Positions 1 to 5,385 of a stretch of DNA of 8,838 bases are shown here, piece by piece; the stretch's first letter is position 1, and every line of letters begins with the position of its first letter. The stretch lies in NCBI GenBank assembly GCA_902467875.1, contig CABQWP010000072.1, positions 1 to 8,838 of the forward strand, written 5' to 3'. The translations under genes were made by a program, and so were the position numbers. A model generated the notes under the pieces. The model was not told the origin of the DNA and made no database searches. It worked only from the letters and a program-made list of their open reading frames with translations. This stretch comes from an uncultured Collinsella sp. Lineage in GTDB: Bacteria; Actinomycetota; Coriobacteriia; Coriobacteriales; Coriobacteriaceae.

Positions 1-111
1 AGGCCCTCGCGGCCTAGTCGCTATTTAGGGCGTCCAAGATTTGGGGCGCAGTTCAAACGTGAGGCGGGCCGTTTTCGTTTGAGCAATCACGCAGCGACGT
101 GATGAGCCAAG
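1..111. other. Left-edge non-coding stretch with small inverted repeats
   Basis: No convincing gene is seen here. The plus-strand frame starting at base 1 stays open for 33 codons and ends in two consecutive TGA codons (100-105). Its product would be Arg-rich and resembles no family I recognise, so it is either the tail of a gene cut by the window edge or chance. The stretch is rich in short palindromes: AGGCC/GGCCT at 1-15, a 9-bp stem at 51-59 with 76-84, and ATCACG/CGTGAT at 86-103. None has a T tract after it in the degV (minus) direction, so no clear degV terminator can be named. Confidence 0.35.
51..103. repeat. Two adjacent inverted repeats downstream of degV
   Basis: GTTCAAACG (51-59) pairs with CGTTTGAGC (76-84) through nine pairs, one of them a G-T wobble, around a 16-base loop. 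One base later ATCACG (86-91) pairs perfectly with CGTGAT (98-103) around a 6-base loop. Consecutive hairpins directly after a gene resemble REP/BIME-type palindromic elements or a transcript 3' end that protects the mRNA. Whether the unit recurs elsewhere in the genome cannot be seen from here. Confidence 0.35.
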
Positions 112-1002
112 TTAATCCACGCGCTTGTCGCCCATAAAGAAGAGCGCCACCGTACCAGGTCCGGTATGCGAGCCAATCAGAGTACCGATGTTATTGATCT
201 CAATCTTGCCTTTAAGCTGCGGAATCTGTTCCTCGATCAGCGCCGCAACTGCCTCGGCATCCTCGCGGCACGCAGAGTGCGACATGATGCACTTACCCGA
301 ATAATCCACACCGTCCTGCACGTGTGCCATCATGGTCTTGGCCATCTCGGAAATCGCGCGCTTCTTAGTGCGAATCTTCTCACGTGGCGACAGCTTGCCA
401 TCGCAATCGACCGTCATAAGCGGGCAAATCTTAAGCGCCGTGCCGATGATCGCACTCGCAGCCGAAATGCGACCGCCTCGTAGGTAGCTCGACAGATCGG
501 TCGAGAAGAACCAGTGGTGCAGGTTGAGTTTGTGCTCCTCGATCCAGGCAGCCGTCTCGTCGAGTGAAGCCCCGCTATCGCGCACGTCGGCGGCATATTC
601 CAGCAACAGGCCAAAGCCCGAAGACGCCGCCAGCGAATCGATGACGTGCACCTTGCCGCCCTGGGGATAGCGATCCGCGAGCATCTGCGCCGCAACGCAG
701 GCCGATCCATACGTGCCCGAAATACCCGACGACAACGTCAGGTGCAGCACGTCTTTACCCTCGGCAACAAACGGCTCCCAAAACTCCTCGTACTCACCCA
801 CGCTCACCTGAGACGTCTTGGGCATGGCGCCCGCGGCAATCTGGGCAAAAAACTTGTCCGGCGTAATCGACTGATACAGATCGTCCGTATAGACAACATC
901 GTCGATCTCGTAATGAAAACACACGACAGGGATATTGCGCGACGCAAAGAACTCACGGGTTCGGTCGGCGGCGGATTCACAGGTCAGGACAAAATCACTC
1001 AT
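112..1002 (-). CDS. DegV family fatty-acid-binding protein
   Basis: A 296-residue protein of the DegV/FakB family, a usual length for it. These two-lobed cytosolic proteins bind one long-chain fatty acid, and in Firmicutes the FakB members present it to the kinase FakA to make acyl phosphate for phospholipid synthesis. Visible hallmarks are PKTSQVS at residues 61-67 (Thr-Ser of the carboxylate-binding site), SSGISGTY at 91-98, the segment YLRGGRIS at 173-180 followed by a hydrophobic stretch ending in CPLM, and GSHTGPGTVALFF at 277-289 with its ligand-site His. An ATG six codons upstream (1018-1020) is in frame, but AAGGAG (1009-1014) sits six bases before the ATG at 1000-1002, so the inner Met is the start. 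No FakA gene is in the window, so a FakB role is inference and the ligand is unknown. It is divergent from fbp and appears to be monocistronic. Confidence 0.93.
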   Translation of the reverse strand: MSDFVLTCESAADRTREFFASRNIPVVCFHYEIDDVVYTDDLYQSITPDKFFAQIAAGAMPKTSQVSVGEYEEFWEPFVAEGKDVLHLTLSSGISGTYGSACVAAQMLADRYPQGGKVHVIDSLAASSGFGLLLEYAADVRDSGASLDETAAWIEEHKLNLHHWFFSTDLSSYLRGGRISAASAIIGTALKICPLMTVDCDGKLSPREKIRTKKRAISEMAKTMMAHVQDGVDYSGKCIMSHSACREDAEAVAALIEEQIPQLKGKIEINNIGTLIGSHTGPGTVALFFMGDKRVD

Positions 1003-1008
1003 ATGAGG

Positions 1009-1014
1009 CTCCTT
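1009..1014 (-). promoter_or_regulatory. Shine-Dalgarno site that fixes the degV start
   Basis: On the minus strand AAGGAG is followed by CCTCAT and then ATG (1002-1000), a perfect core with a spacing of six. It lies inside the coding frame of the longer alternative that starts at 1020. That alternative has no ribosome site and would begin only a few bases after the predicted transcription start. Confidence 0.8.
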
Positions 1015-1030
1015 ACTCATTGCTGCGCAA

Positions 1031-1039
1031 ATTATCGCA
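1031..1039 (-). promoter_or_regulatory. Extended -10 promoter for degV
   Basis: Read on the minus strand, the bases are TGCGATAAT: a TGn extension followed by GATAAT, five of six matches to TATAAT. No good -35 element lies 16-18 bases upstream, which is acceptable for an extended -10 promoter. Transcription would start near 1024 and give a leader of about 20 bases holding the AAGGAG site. Confidence 0.45.
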
Positions 1040-1265
1040 CAGTGAGCCTACATACGGTACATATGTCCACTATTTACCAAATCGAACCAAAAATAGCGAA
1101 CATCTTTACCATCATCGTCTCCACCGGCCCCACGCATAAATATCTGAGAAAACACCTTCTGTCGTCTCCACTCAACCGCCATATCTACCTCAACTAAATC
1201 GATTTACCAAACCGTTCAGCCGGCAATTCAGCCGCTGGCGCAAAATCGAAACAAAAGCGGCGCAT
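1040..1265. other. degV/fbp divergent intergenic region
   Basis: No supported gene lies here, and the stretch is visibly AT-richer than the flanking genes. It contains a perfect 12-base palindrome TAAATCGATTTA (1195-1206) and a repeated TTTACCAAA (1073-1081 and 1203-1211). An ATG at 1063 opens 44 codons on the plus strand, but it has no ribosome site and no recognisable product. A weak fbp promoter can be drawn: TCGAAA (1246-1251), 17 bases, then GATAAA (1269-1274), each matching consensus at four of six positions. It would start transcription inside the palindrome at 1266-1295. Confidence 0.4.
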
Positions 1266-1295
1266 ACTGATAAACGTTTGACGCTGTTTATCAGT
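1266..1295. promoter_or_regulatory. Operator-like palindrome upstream of fbp
   Basis: ACTGATAAAC (1266-1275) and GTTTATCAGT (1286-1295) are perfect reverse complements of 10 bases separated by 10 bases. The left arm runs into AAACGTTT (1272-1279), itself a perfect palindrome resembling the core of LacI-family operators. The half-site centres are about two helical turns apart, as expected for a dimeric regulator. The site ends 27 bases before the fbp start codon and overlaps the best -10 candidate. TTTT follows the right arm, so a weak AU-rich attenuator hairpin in the leader is the alternative reading. Confidence 0.5.
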
Positions 1296-1310
1296 TTTAC
1301 CAGTCCCATC

Positions 1311-1316
1311 GGAAGG
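1311..1316 (+). promoter_or_regulatory. Ribosome binding site that fixes the fbp start
   Basis: GGAAGG lies six bases before ATG 1323-1325. The frame is open further upstream to a TTG at 1278, but that codon lies inside the palindrome, and the extra 15 residues would precede the normal family N-terminus. Confidence 0.75.
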
Positions 1317-1322
1317 TGTTTC

Positions 1323-3239
1323 ATGGTCGCATTCGATCGCAACCCGCAAGACTTCAAGTATCTGCGCCTGCTGTCGAGACAGTTCCCCACCGAACAATCC
1401 GCGTTTACCGAAATTATCAACCTCTCGGCCATCCTCAACCTACCCAAGGGCACCGAGCATTTTATGAGCGACGTGCACGGCGAGTACGAAGCCTTTATGC
1501 ACATCCTCAACAACTGCTCGGGCGTCGTGCGCGAACATGTCGACGAGATCTTTGGCGACACGCTCTCCTTTGACGAAAAGGGCGAGCTGTGCACGCTCAT
1601 CTACTACCCGCGCGAGAAGATCGAGCTGGTTCGCAGCCAGCGCGAGGACTCGCCAACCTGGTACAAGACGATGCTTGACCAGCTCATCATGGTCGCACGC
1701 TCGCTTTCAAGCCGCTACACGCGCTCCAAGGTGCGTAAGGCCATCCCGCGCGATTACGCCTACATCATCGATGAGTTGTTGCACACGCACCCGGACGAGA
1801 ACAACTATCGCGTGCGCTATCACGAGCGCATCGTGGAGTCCATCCTGGAGACCGCCAGTGCCGACGACTTTATCGAGTCGCTCGCTTCGCTCATCAAGCG
1901 CCTGGCCGTCGACCACCTGCACCTGGTGGGCGATATCTTCGACCGCGGCGGCGGCGCGGCCAAGATTATGGACCGCCTGCTCACCTACCATTCGCTCGAC
2001 ATCCAGTGGGGCAACCACGACCTGCTGTGGATGGGTGCTGCGGCCGGTGAGCCCGCCTGCATCGCCACGGTGTTGCGTAACAACCTACGCTACGACAATT
2101 ACGAGATCCTCGAGAACGACTACGGCATCTCGCTGCGTGAGCTTGTCGCCTTTGCCGATGCCACCTACACCGCCGGTGAGTCCATCACCCCGTTGATCAA
2201 GGCCATCAACGTGCTGCTCTTTAAGCTCGAGGGCCAGATTATCCAGCGCCACCCCGAGTTCGACATGACCGACCGCCTGCTGCTCGACAAGATCGAACAC
2301 GACACCGGCACGGTCACGCTCGCCGACGGCAGCGTGTGGCCGCTCACGACCAACGACTTCCCCACCGTCGACCCGGCGGACCCCTATACGCTCACGTCTC
2401 AGGAGCAGCACATCATCGACAAACTCGTGTCCGAGTTTGTCACCGCCGATCACCTGCATCGCCATATCGATTTCCTCTACACCCACGGCTCGATGTACAA
2501 GGTCGCCAACGGCAACCTGCTCTTCCACGGCTGCGTTCCGCTCAACGAAGACGGCACCTTTAGCAGCATGAACTGCTTGGGCACCTGGCACGCTGGCCGC
2601 GATTATCTCGATTTTTGCGACCACATCGCCCGCCGCGCCTGGCGCGTGGGCGACCGCGACGCTCTCGACTGGATGTGGTACCTGTGGATTGGCTTTAACT
2701 CACCCGCCAGCGGACGCCTGGTGCGTACCTTTGAGCGCGCCTATATCGCCGATAAGAGCACCTGGGTCGAGCCGATGGACCCGTACTTTACGCTTACCAA
2801 GTCGCCCTCGGTCTGCGACGACATCATGCGCGAGTTTGGCGTCGCGCCCATGGCATGTTCGCCGACCGGCCACATCATCAACGGCCACACGCCCGTTAAA
2901 ACCACCAAGGGCGAGCAGCCCATCCGCGCTGAGGGCAAGCTGCTGGTCATCGATGGCGGCTTCTGCCGCGCTTACCATCCCAAGACGGGTATCGCCGGCT
3001 ATACGCTCATCTCGAGCTCGCGCGGCTGCCGCCTCAAGTCGCACCGGGCCTTTACGACGGTTGCCGAGGCACTCACGCGCAACGTGGACATCGAAAGCGA
3101 GACCAATCGTTTTGACCAAGCAGACCGTCGCCGCATGGTGAGCGACACCGATACTGGCGCCAAGATCCGCAGCCAAATCCAGGACCTGCGCCAGCTGCTC
3201 GATGCATATAGAAACGGTGCTATCGAGGAGCGCGCCTAG
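1323..3239 (+). CDS. fbp: Fructose-1,6-bisphosphatase, class III
   Basis: A 638-residue cytosolic enzyme that hydrolyses fructose 1,6-bisphosphate to fructose 6-phosphate and phosphate (EC 3.1.3.11), the committed step of gluconeogenesis. It is the Bacillus-type class III enzyme, built on a calcineurin-like metallophosphatase core and unrelated to the E. coli Fbp or GlpX classes. Metal-site motifs are visible in order: SDVHGEYEAF at residues 49-58, GDIFDRGG at 203-210 and GNHDLLW at 230-236, with a later NGHTP motif in the C-terminal third. The length is close to the roughly 640-670 residues usual for the family, with no gap or frameshift. ATG 1323 is chosen because of GGAAGG upstream. gtrA-1 follows 78 bases after the stop on the same strand. 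The palindrome before the gene suggests repression that responds to carbon supply, which is an inference. Confidence 0.95.
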   Translation: MVAFDRNPQDFKYLRLLSRQFPTEQSAFTEIINLSAILNLPKGTEHFMSDVHGEYEAFMHILNNCSGVVREHVDEIFGDTLSFDEKGELCTLIYYPREKIELVRSQREDSPTWYKTMLDQLIMVARSLSSRYTRSKVRKAIPRDYAYIIDELLHTHPDENNYRVRYHERIVESILETASADDFIESLASLIKRLAVDHLHLVGDIFDRGGGAAKIMDRLLTYHSLDIQWGNHDLLWMGAAAGEPACIATVLRNNLRYDNYEILENDYGISLRELVAFADATYTAGESITPLIKAINVLLFKLEGQIIQRHPEFDMTDRLLLDKIEHDTGTVTLADGSVWPLTTNDFPTVDPADPYTLTSQEQHIIDKLVSEFVTADHLHRHIDFLYTHGSMYKVANGNLLFHGCVPLNEDGTFSSMNCLGTWHAGRDYLDFCDHIARRAWRVGDRDALDWMWYLWIGFNSPASGRLVRTFERAYIADKSTWVEPMDPYFTLTKSPSVCDDIMREFGVAPMACSPTGHIINGHTPVKTTKGEQPIRAEGKLLVIDGGFCRAYHPKTGIAGYTLISSSRGCRLKSHRAFTTVAEALTRNVDIESETNRFDQADRRRMVSDTDTGAKIRSQIQDLRQLLDAYRNGAIEERA

Positions 3240-3245
3240 CACCAC

Positions 3246-3288
3246 CCGCGGGGATTGGCTAAACTTGCTGAGTTTGTCATCCCCACGG
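3246..3288 (+). other. Nested hairpin between fbp and gtrA-1
   Basis: CCGCGGGGAT (3246-3255) pairs with ATCCCCACGG (3279-3288) with one mismatch, and inside it AAACT (3261-3265) pairs with AGTTT (3271-3275). It begins seven bases after the fbp stop. No T run follows, so it is not a canonical intrinsic terminator. It may shield the fbp mRNA 3' end or dampen expression of gtrA-1. A TTG at 3255 in the gtrA-1 frame lies in this stem, which argues against it as the start. Confidence 0.4.
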
Positions 3289-3317
3289 CGCTTCCGCGCC
3301 AGCTTAAGGCAGGTACC

Positions 3318-3713
3318 ATGCAAAAGCTCCTTGCGCAGATCATGAAATTTGGCGTCGTCGGTGTCATTGCCACGGTTATCGACTTTGGCATTATGAATCT
3401 GCTCCACTACGGTCTGGGCCTCAACATCCTAATCGCCAACACCAGCGGCTTTATCATCTCACTCATCTTTAACTACCTCGCAAGCATGAAGTACGTGTTT
3501 GCGCACAAGGAAGGCATGAGCCGCCGCCGCGAGTTCATCATCTTTGTCGTGCTGTCCGTGATCGGTTTGGTGCTCAACGACGGCATCGTGCTGGCGCTCA
3601 ACGCCGGTCTGGGGCTCGAGGCCAATATCGCCAAGATCTGCGCCACCGCGCTTGTCATGGTCTACAACTTTGTGACCCGAAAGATCTTCCTGGAGGGCGA
3701 CGAGACCAAGTAA
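3318..3713 (+). CDS. GtrA family membrane protein, copy 1
   Basis: A 131-residue hydrophobic protein with four predicted membrane helices (about residues 11-31, 36-55, 72-95 and 101-119), the usual GtrA/DPMS_flippase-type layout. Family members are linked to flipping lipid-linked sugars or to modification of cell-surface polysaccharides. The signature KFGVVGVIATVIDFG near the N-terminus and the FNYLASMKYVF block are clear. ATG 3318 is preferred: AAGG lies eight bases upstream and helix 1 starts right after the Met, as in other members. A TTG at 3255 would add 21 residues unlike the family. It is probably cotranscribed with fbp. No glycosyltransferase (GtrB-like) partner lies nearby, so the substrate is unknown. 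Confidence 0.88.
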   Translation: MQKLLAQIMKFGVVGVIATVIDFGIMNLLHYGLGLNILIANTSGFIISLIFNYLASMKYVFAHKEGMSRRREFIIFVVLSVIGLVLNDGIVLALNAGLGLEANIAKICATALVMVYNFVTRKIFLEGDETK

Positions 3714-3732
3714 CTCGCAACCTTACAGCCTT

Positions 3733-3790
3733 ACGATGCCCACGGACAATGCGCGCTCAGCACAGTATCGCCCGTGGGCATCGTTCGTTT
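3733..3790 (+). terminator. Probable intrinsic terminator after gtrA-1
   Basis: ACGATGCCCACGG (3733-3745) and CCGTGGGCATCGT (3772-3784) form a perfect 13-bp GC-rich stem, followed by TTCGTTT. It lies 20 bases after the gtrA-1 stop. The loop of 26 bases is longer than usual and the T tract is interrupted, so efficiency is uncertain. It separates the fbp-gtrA-1 transcript from gtrA-2. Confidence 0.6.
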
Positions 3791-3823
3791 ACGGGCAAAT
3801 TTTCAACGTTTGCGGATTACCTC

Positions 3824-3849
3824 TTGAATATTTGGCGAGTTCGTATAGT
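3824..3849 (+). promoter_or_regulatory. Possible promoter of gtrA-2
   Basis: TATAGT (3844-3849) matches the -10 consensus at five of six positions. TTGAAT (3824-3829) is the nearest -35-like element, but a spacer of only 14 bases makes the pair weak. The stretch 3785-3931 is AT-richer than the genes beside it, lies downstream of a terminator, and holds no convincing gene, so a promoter is expected here. The exact elements are uncertain. Confidence 0.3.
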
Positions 3850-3919
3850 TCTTTCCAAAGACCTTACGTTTCCCTTGCAAAAGCTCTAAAGTATCCTCTG
3901 CTCGATTCATCAACGCATT

Positions 3920-3928
3920 GGATGTGAT
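3920..3928 (+). promoter_or_regulatory. Extended ribosome binding site of gtrA-2
   Basis: GGATGTGAT, with the following TA, matches 9 of 11 bases of GGAGGTGATCA, the sequence complementary to the 16S rRNA tail. It lies a few bases before GTG 3932-3934. The long complementarity compensates for the mismatch in the GGAGG core and supports the GTG start. Confidence 0.5.
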
Positions 3929-3931
3929 TAC

Positions 3932-4339
3932 GTGCGCAAGGCACTGGCACAACCTCATACCAAGCAGTTCCTCAAGTTCGCCGTCGTGGGTCTTATCTCC
4001 TTTGGCATCGACTGGGGCATGCTCATTGCGCTCGTCGAGCTGTTCCACCTCGACTTTTTGATGAGCACCACGGTCTCGTTTACCACGTCCGTCGTGGTTA
4101 ACTACTGGCTCAGCATGAAGTACGTGTTCGACCATCGCGAGGGCATGAGCCGCAAGCGCGAGTTCACGATCTTCACCATCCTGTCGGTAATCGGTCTGGG
4201 CCTCAACGACCTGTACATGTTTGTGGGCGTCACGTTTTTGAGCATCGGCTACCAGGCTATGAAGGCCATCGCAACGTTCCTCGTCACCTGGTACAACTAC
4301 TTTAGCCGTCGCTTCTTCCTCGAGGGCGCACGGTCGTAG
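3932..4339 (+). CDS. GtrA family membrane protein, copy 2
   Basis: A 135-residue protein with four predicted membrane helices (about residues 15-36, 42-60, 77-100 and 105-124) and a paralogue of the preceding gtrA-1. The block from SMKYVF to GLNDL (residues 61-93) is identical to copy 1 (residues 56-88) at 26 of 33 positions, and the C-terminal YNYFSRRFFLEG matches YNFVTRKIFLEG. The helices outside this block have diverged more, so this looks like an old tandem duplication whose products may differ in substrate or partner. The start is GTG with the extended ribosome site at 3920. It has its own terminator at 4366-4399 and is probably transcribed separately from copy 1. It is presumably another lipid-linked sugar translocase-type protein in the cytoplasmic membrane, with unknown substrate. 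Confidence 0.88.
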   Translation: MRKALAQPHTKQFLKFAVVGLISFGIDWGMLIALVELFHLDFLMSTTVSFTTSVVVNYWLSMKYVFDHREGMSRKREFTIFTILSVIGLGLNDLYMFVGVTFLSIGYQAMKAIATFLVTWYNYFSRRFFLEGARS

Positions 4340-4365
4340 TCGATTCACTATTTGCTTGAATGTAT

Positions 4366-4399
4366 AACCGGTTGGAATTCCCATTCCAACCGGTTTTTT
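4366..4399 (+). terminator. Strong intrinsic terminator of gtrA-2
   Basis: AACCGGTTGGAAT (4366-4378) and ATTCCAACCGGTT (4383-4395) form a perfect 13-bp stem with a TCCC tetraloop. A run of six T (4394-4399), including the stem end, follows. It begins 27 bases after the gtrA-2 stop. The opposite strand has no comparable T run, so it acts mainly on plus-strand transcripts. Confidence 0.93.
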
Positions 4400-4435
4400 G
4401 TTTGCCTAGAGACCCGGCGACCCAGTCCTCTACGC

Positions 4436-4478
4436 ATGAAAAACGGGCAGCCCGGATGTTTGTCCGAACCGCCCGTTT
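4436..4478 (-). terminator. Intrinsic terminator of the DUF4430 surface-protein unit
   Basis: In the minus-strand transcript AAACGGGC, GGUUCGGA, a CAAACA loop, UCCGGGCU and GCCCGUUU form a continuous 16-bp stem including three G-U pairs, ending in a run of five U. It starts about 20 bases after the TAG of the single-DUF4430 gene. A further CGCAT/ATGCG pair flanks it. It sits back to back with the gtrA-2 terminator, so convergent transcription is stopped from both sides. Confidence 0.88.
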
Positions 4479-4498
4479 GATGCGATATGTCGAGGCCC

Positions 4499-5374
4499 CT
4501 AGCCTGTCACGTAATACCAGACCACGTTGTCGCCGTTTGAGAGAACGTAGTTGCTGCAGGCCGTCATGGGCGTTGTGCCGTTGACGGAATAACACCAGCC
4601 GCTACCGCTTCCATAGTTTTCATCCTTCTCGGCCAGGCCACCGATGGCGGCAACATAAGTGCCAAACGACGAGCCGCGCGCATTTATAGAAATACCCAGC
4701 GCGCAGAGAGCGTCGTAGGCAGTTGCTCCCTCATTAAAGGTGTAGGTACCACCAGCGGACACAGGATTGCCCACAGCGCTCGAAGTAACCGAGACAGTCA
4801 CTGTAACGTAGCTAGACTCCTGAGAGACGTTCTGGTTGCCCGAAGGGGCATTACCGTTATCAGGAACGGCAGAAGGCCCACCGGACGTTGCCGAATTCTG
4901 AGAAGCCGACTGACTGTTGTCAGTCTTTTTGTTTCCCGCTCCTTTTTCGCCGGACTTCTTGCTATCCGAGTTCTTGTCCGATTCCTTGTCCGAAGACTCT
5001 GAATCTTTCTTGGAGTCAGATTTGTCAGAACCCCTAGACCCGTCATTCGTATCATCAGAAGATTTGGAATCCTTGGACCCGGCCTTGCCCGAAGCGGCAG
5101 ACGAGTCAGACCCCTTGGCGTCCTTCGCGACGACGCTCTCTCCCGTCACGGTCTGAATGATCCAGTCGATGGACCAGGCACCGCTTGTGGAAGGATAGAC
5201 GAAACCCAGCGAGACGACGATCAGAATGGTGCACGCGGCAGTCAGAACGCCAAGGAGCGCCTTCCGTCGAGGGGCGGGCGCCGTCGAAGCGGCGCCCTGT
5301 TGCTTTGCATCGTCGAACTGAATGAACGAGGAATCTGGTTGCTTGGGGTCAGCGTCCTTGGATTTATTGGACAC
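4499..5374 (-). CDS. N-terminally anchored DUF4430 surface protein
   Basis: A 291-residue type II membrane protein. Residues 1-38 are a polar, cytoplasmic-type tail ending in PRRK, 39-59 a single membrane helix, 84-187 a Ser/Asp/Lys-rich low-complexity stalk, and 189-290 a DUF4430 domain. The domain shows the family pattern: EGATAYDAL, then GSGWCYSVNG, then NYVLSNGDNVVWYY. It has three Cys (224, 261 and 273), possibly a disulphide plus a free thiol. DUF4430 is a small beta-grasp-type domain related to the C-terminal cap domain of transcobalamin and intrinsic factor; its bacterial ligands are mostly unknown. GTG 5374 is preferred as start because AGGTGA (5380-5385) and GAGGG lie just before it. 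GTG 5383, directly abutting the upstream stop, would add three residues. The Cys in the helix is not in a good lipobox, so a lipoprotein is unlikely. It is coupled to the large gene upstream. Confidence 0.87.
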   Translation of the reverse strand: MSNKSKDADPKQPDSSFIQFDDAKQQGAASTAPAPRRKALLGVLTAACTILIVVSLGFVYPSTSGAWSIDWIIQTVTGESVVAKDAKGSDSSAASGKAGSKDSKSSDDTNDGSRGSDKSDSKKDSESSDKESDKNSDSKKSGEKGAGNKKTDNSQSASQNSATSGGPSAVPDNGNAPSGNQNVSQESSYVTVTVSVTSSAVGNPVSAGGTYTFNEGATAYDALCALGISINARGSSFGTYVAAIGGLAEKDENYGSGSGWCYSVNGTTPMTACSNYVLSNGDNVVWYYVTG

Positions 5375-5377
5375 AGC

Positions 5378-5385
5378 CCTCACCT
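5378..5385 (-). promoter_or_regulatory. Stop/Shine-Dalgarno overlap coupling the two surface genes
   Basis: The large gene's TAG (5384-5386) overlaps AGGTGAGG (5378-5385, minus strand), which precedes GTG 5374 by three bases. Ribosomes terminating on the large gene therefore sit on the initiation site of the small gene. This supports translational coupling and a set ratio of the two proteins. Confidence 0.65.

Noticed and set aside
1063..1197. Open frame of 44 codons on the plus strand between degV and fbp
   Set aside because: There is no Shine-Dalgarno sequence before the ATG, composition is like the surrounding non-coding DNA, and the product matches nothing I recognise.
1267..1282. Catabolite-response (cre) site for CcpA
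   Set aside because: TGATAAACG has one base more than the TGNAANCG consensus and the right half does not fit, so only a general LacI-like core can be claimed.
1278..1283. TTGACG as the -35 box of fbp
   Set aside because: It matches five of six consensus bases, but no -10-like sequence lies 16-18 bases downstream, and it falls between the arms of the palindrome.
3736..3927. Open frame of 63 codons between the two gtrA genes
   Set aside because: It starts inside the left arm of the terminator hairpin, has no ribosome site, resembles no family and covers the expected gtrA-2 promoter.
5195..5260. Lipoprotein signal in the single-DUF4430 protein
   Set aside because: The Cys in LTAAC lacks Leu at -3, and the hydrophobic stretch continues past it, as in a membrane helix. 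A 38-residue polar tail precedes it.
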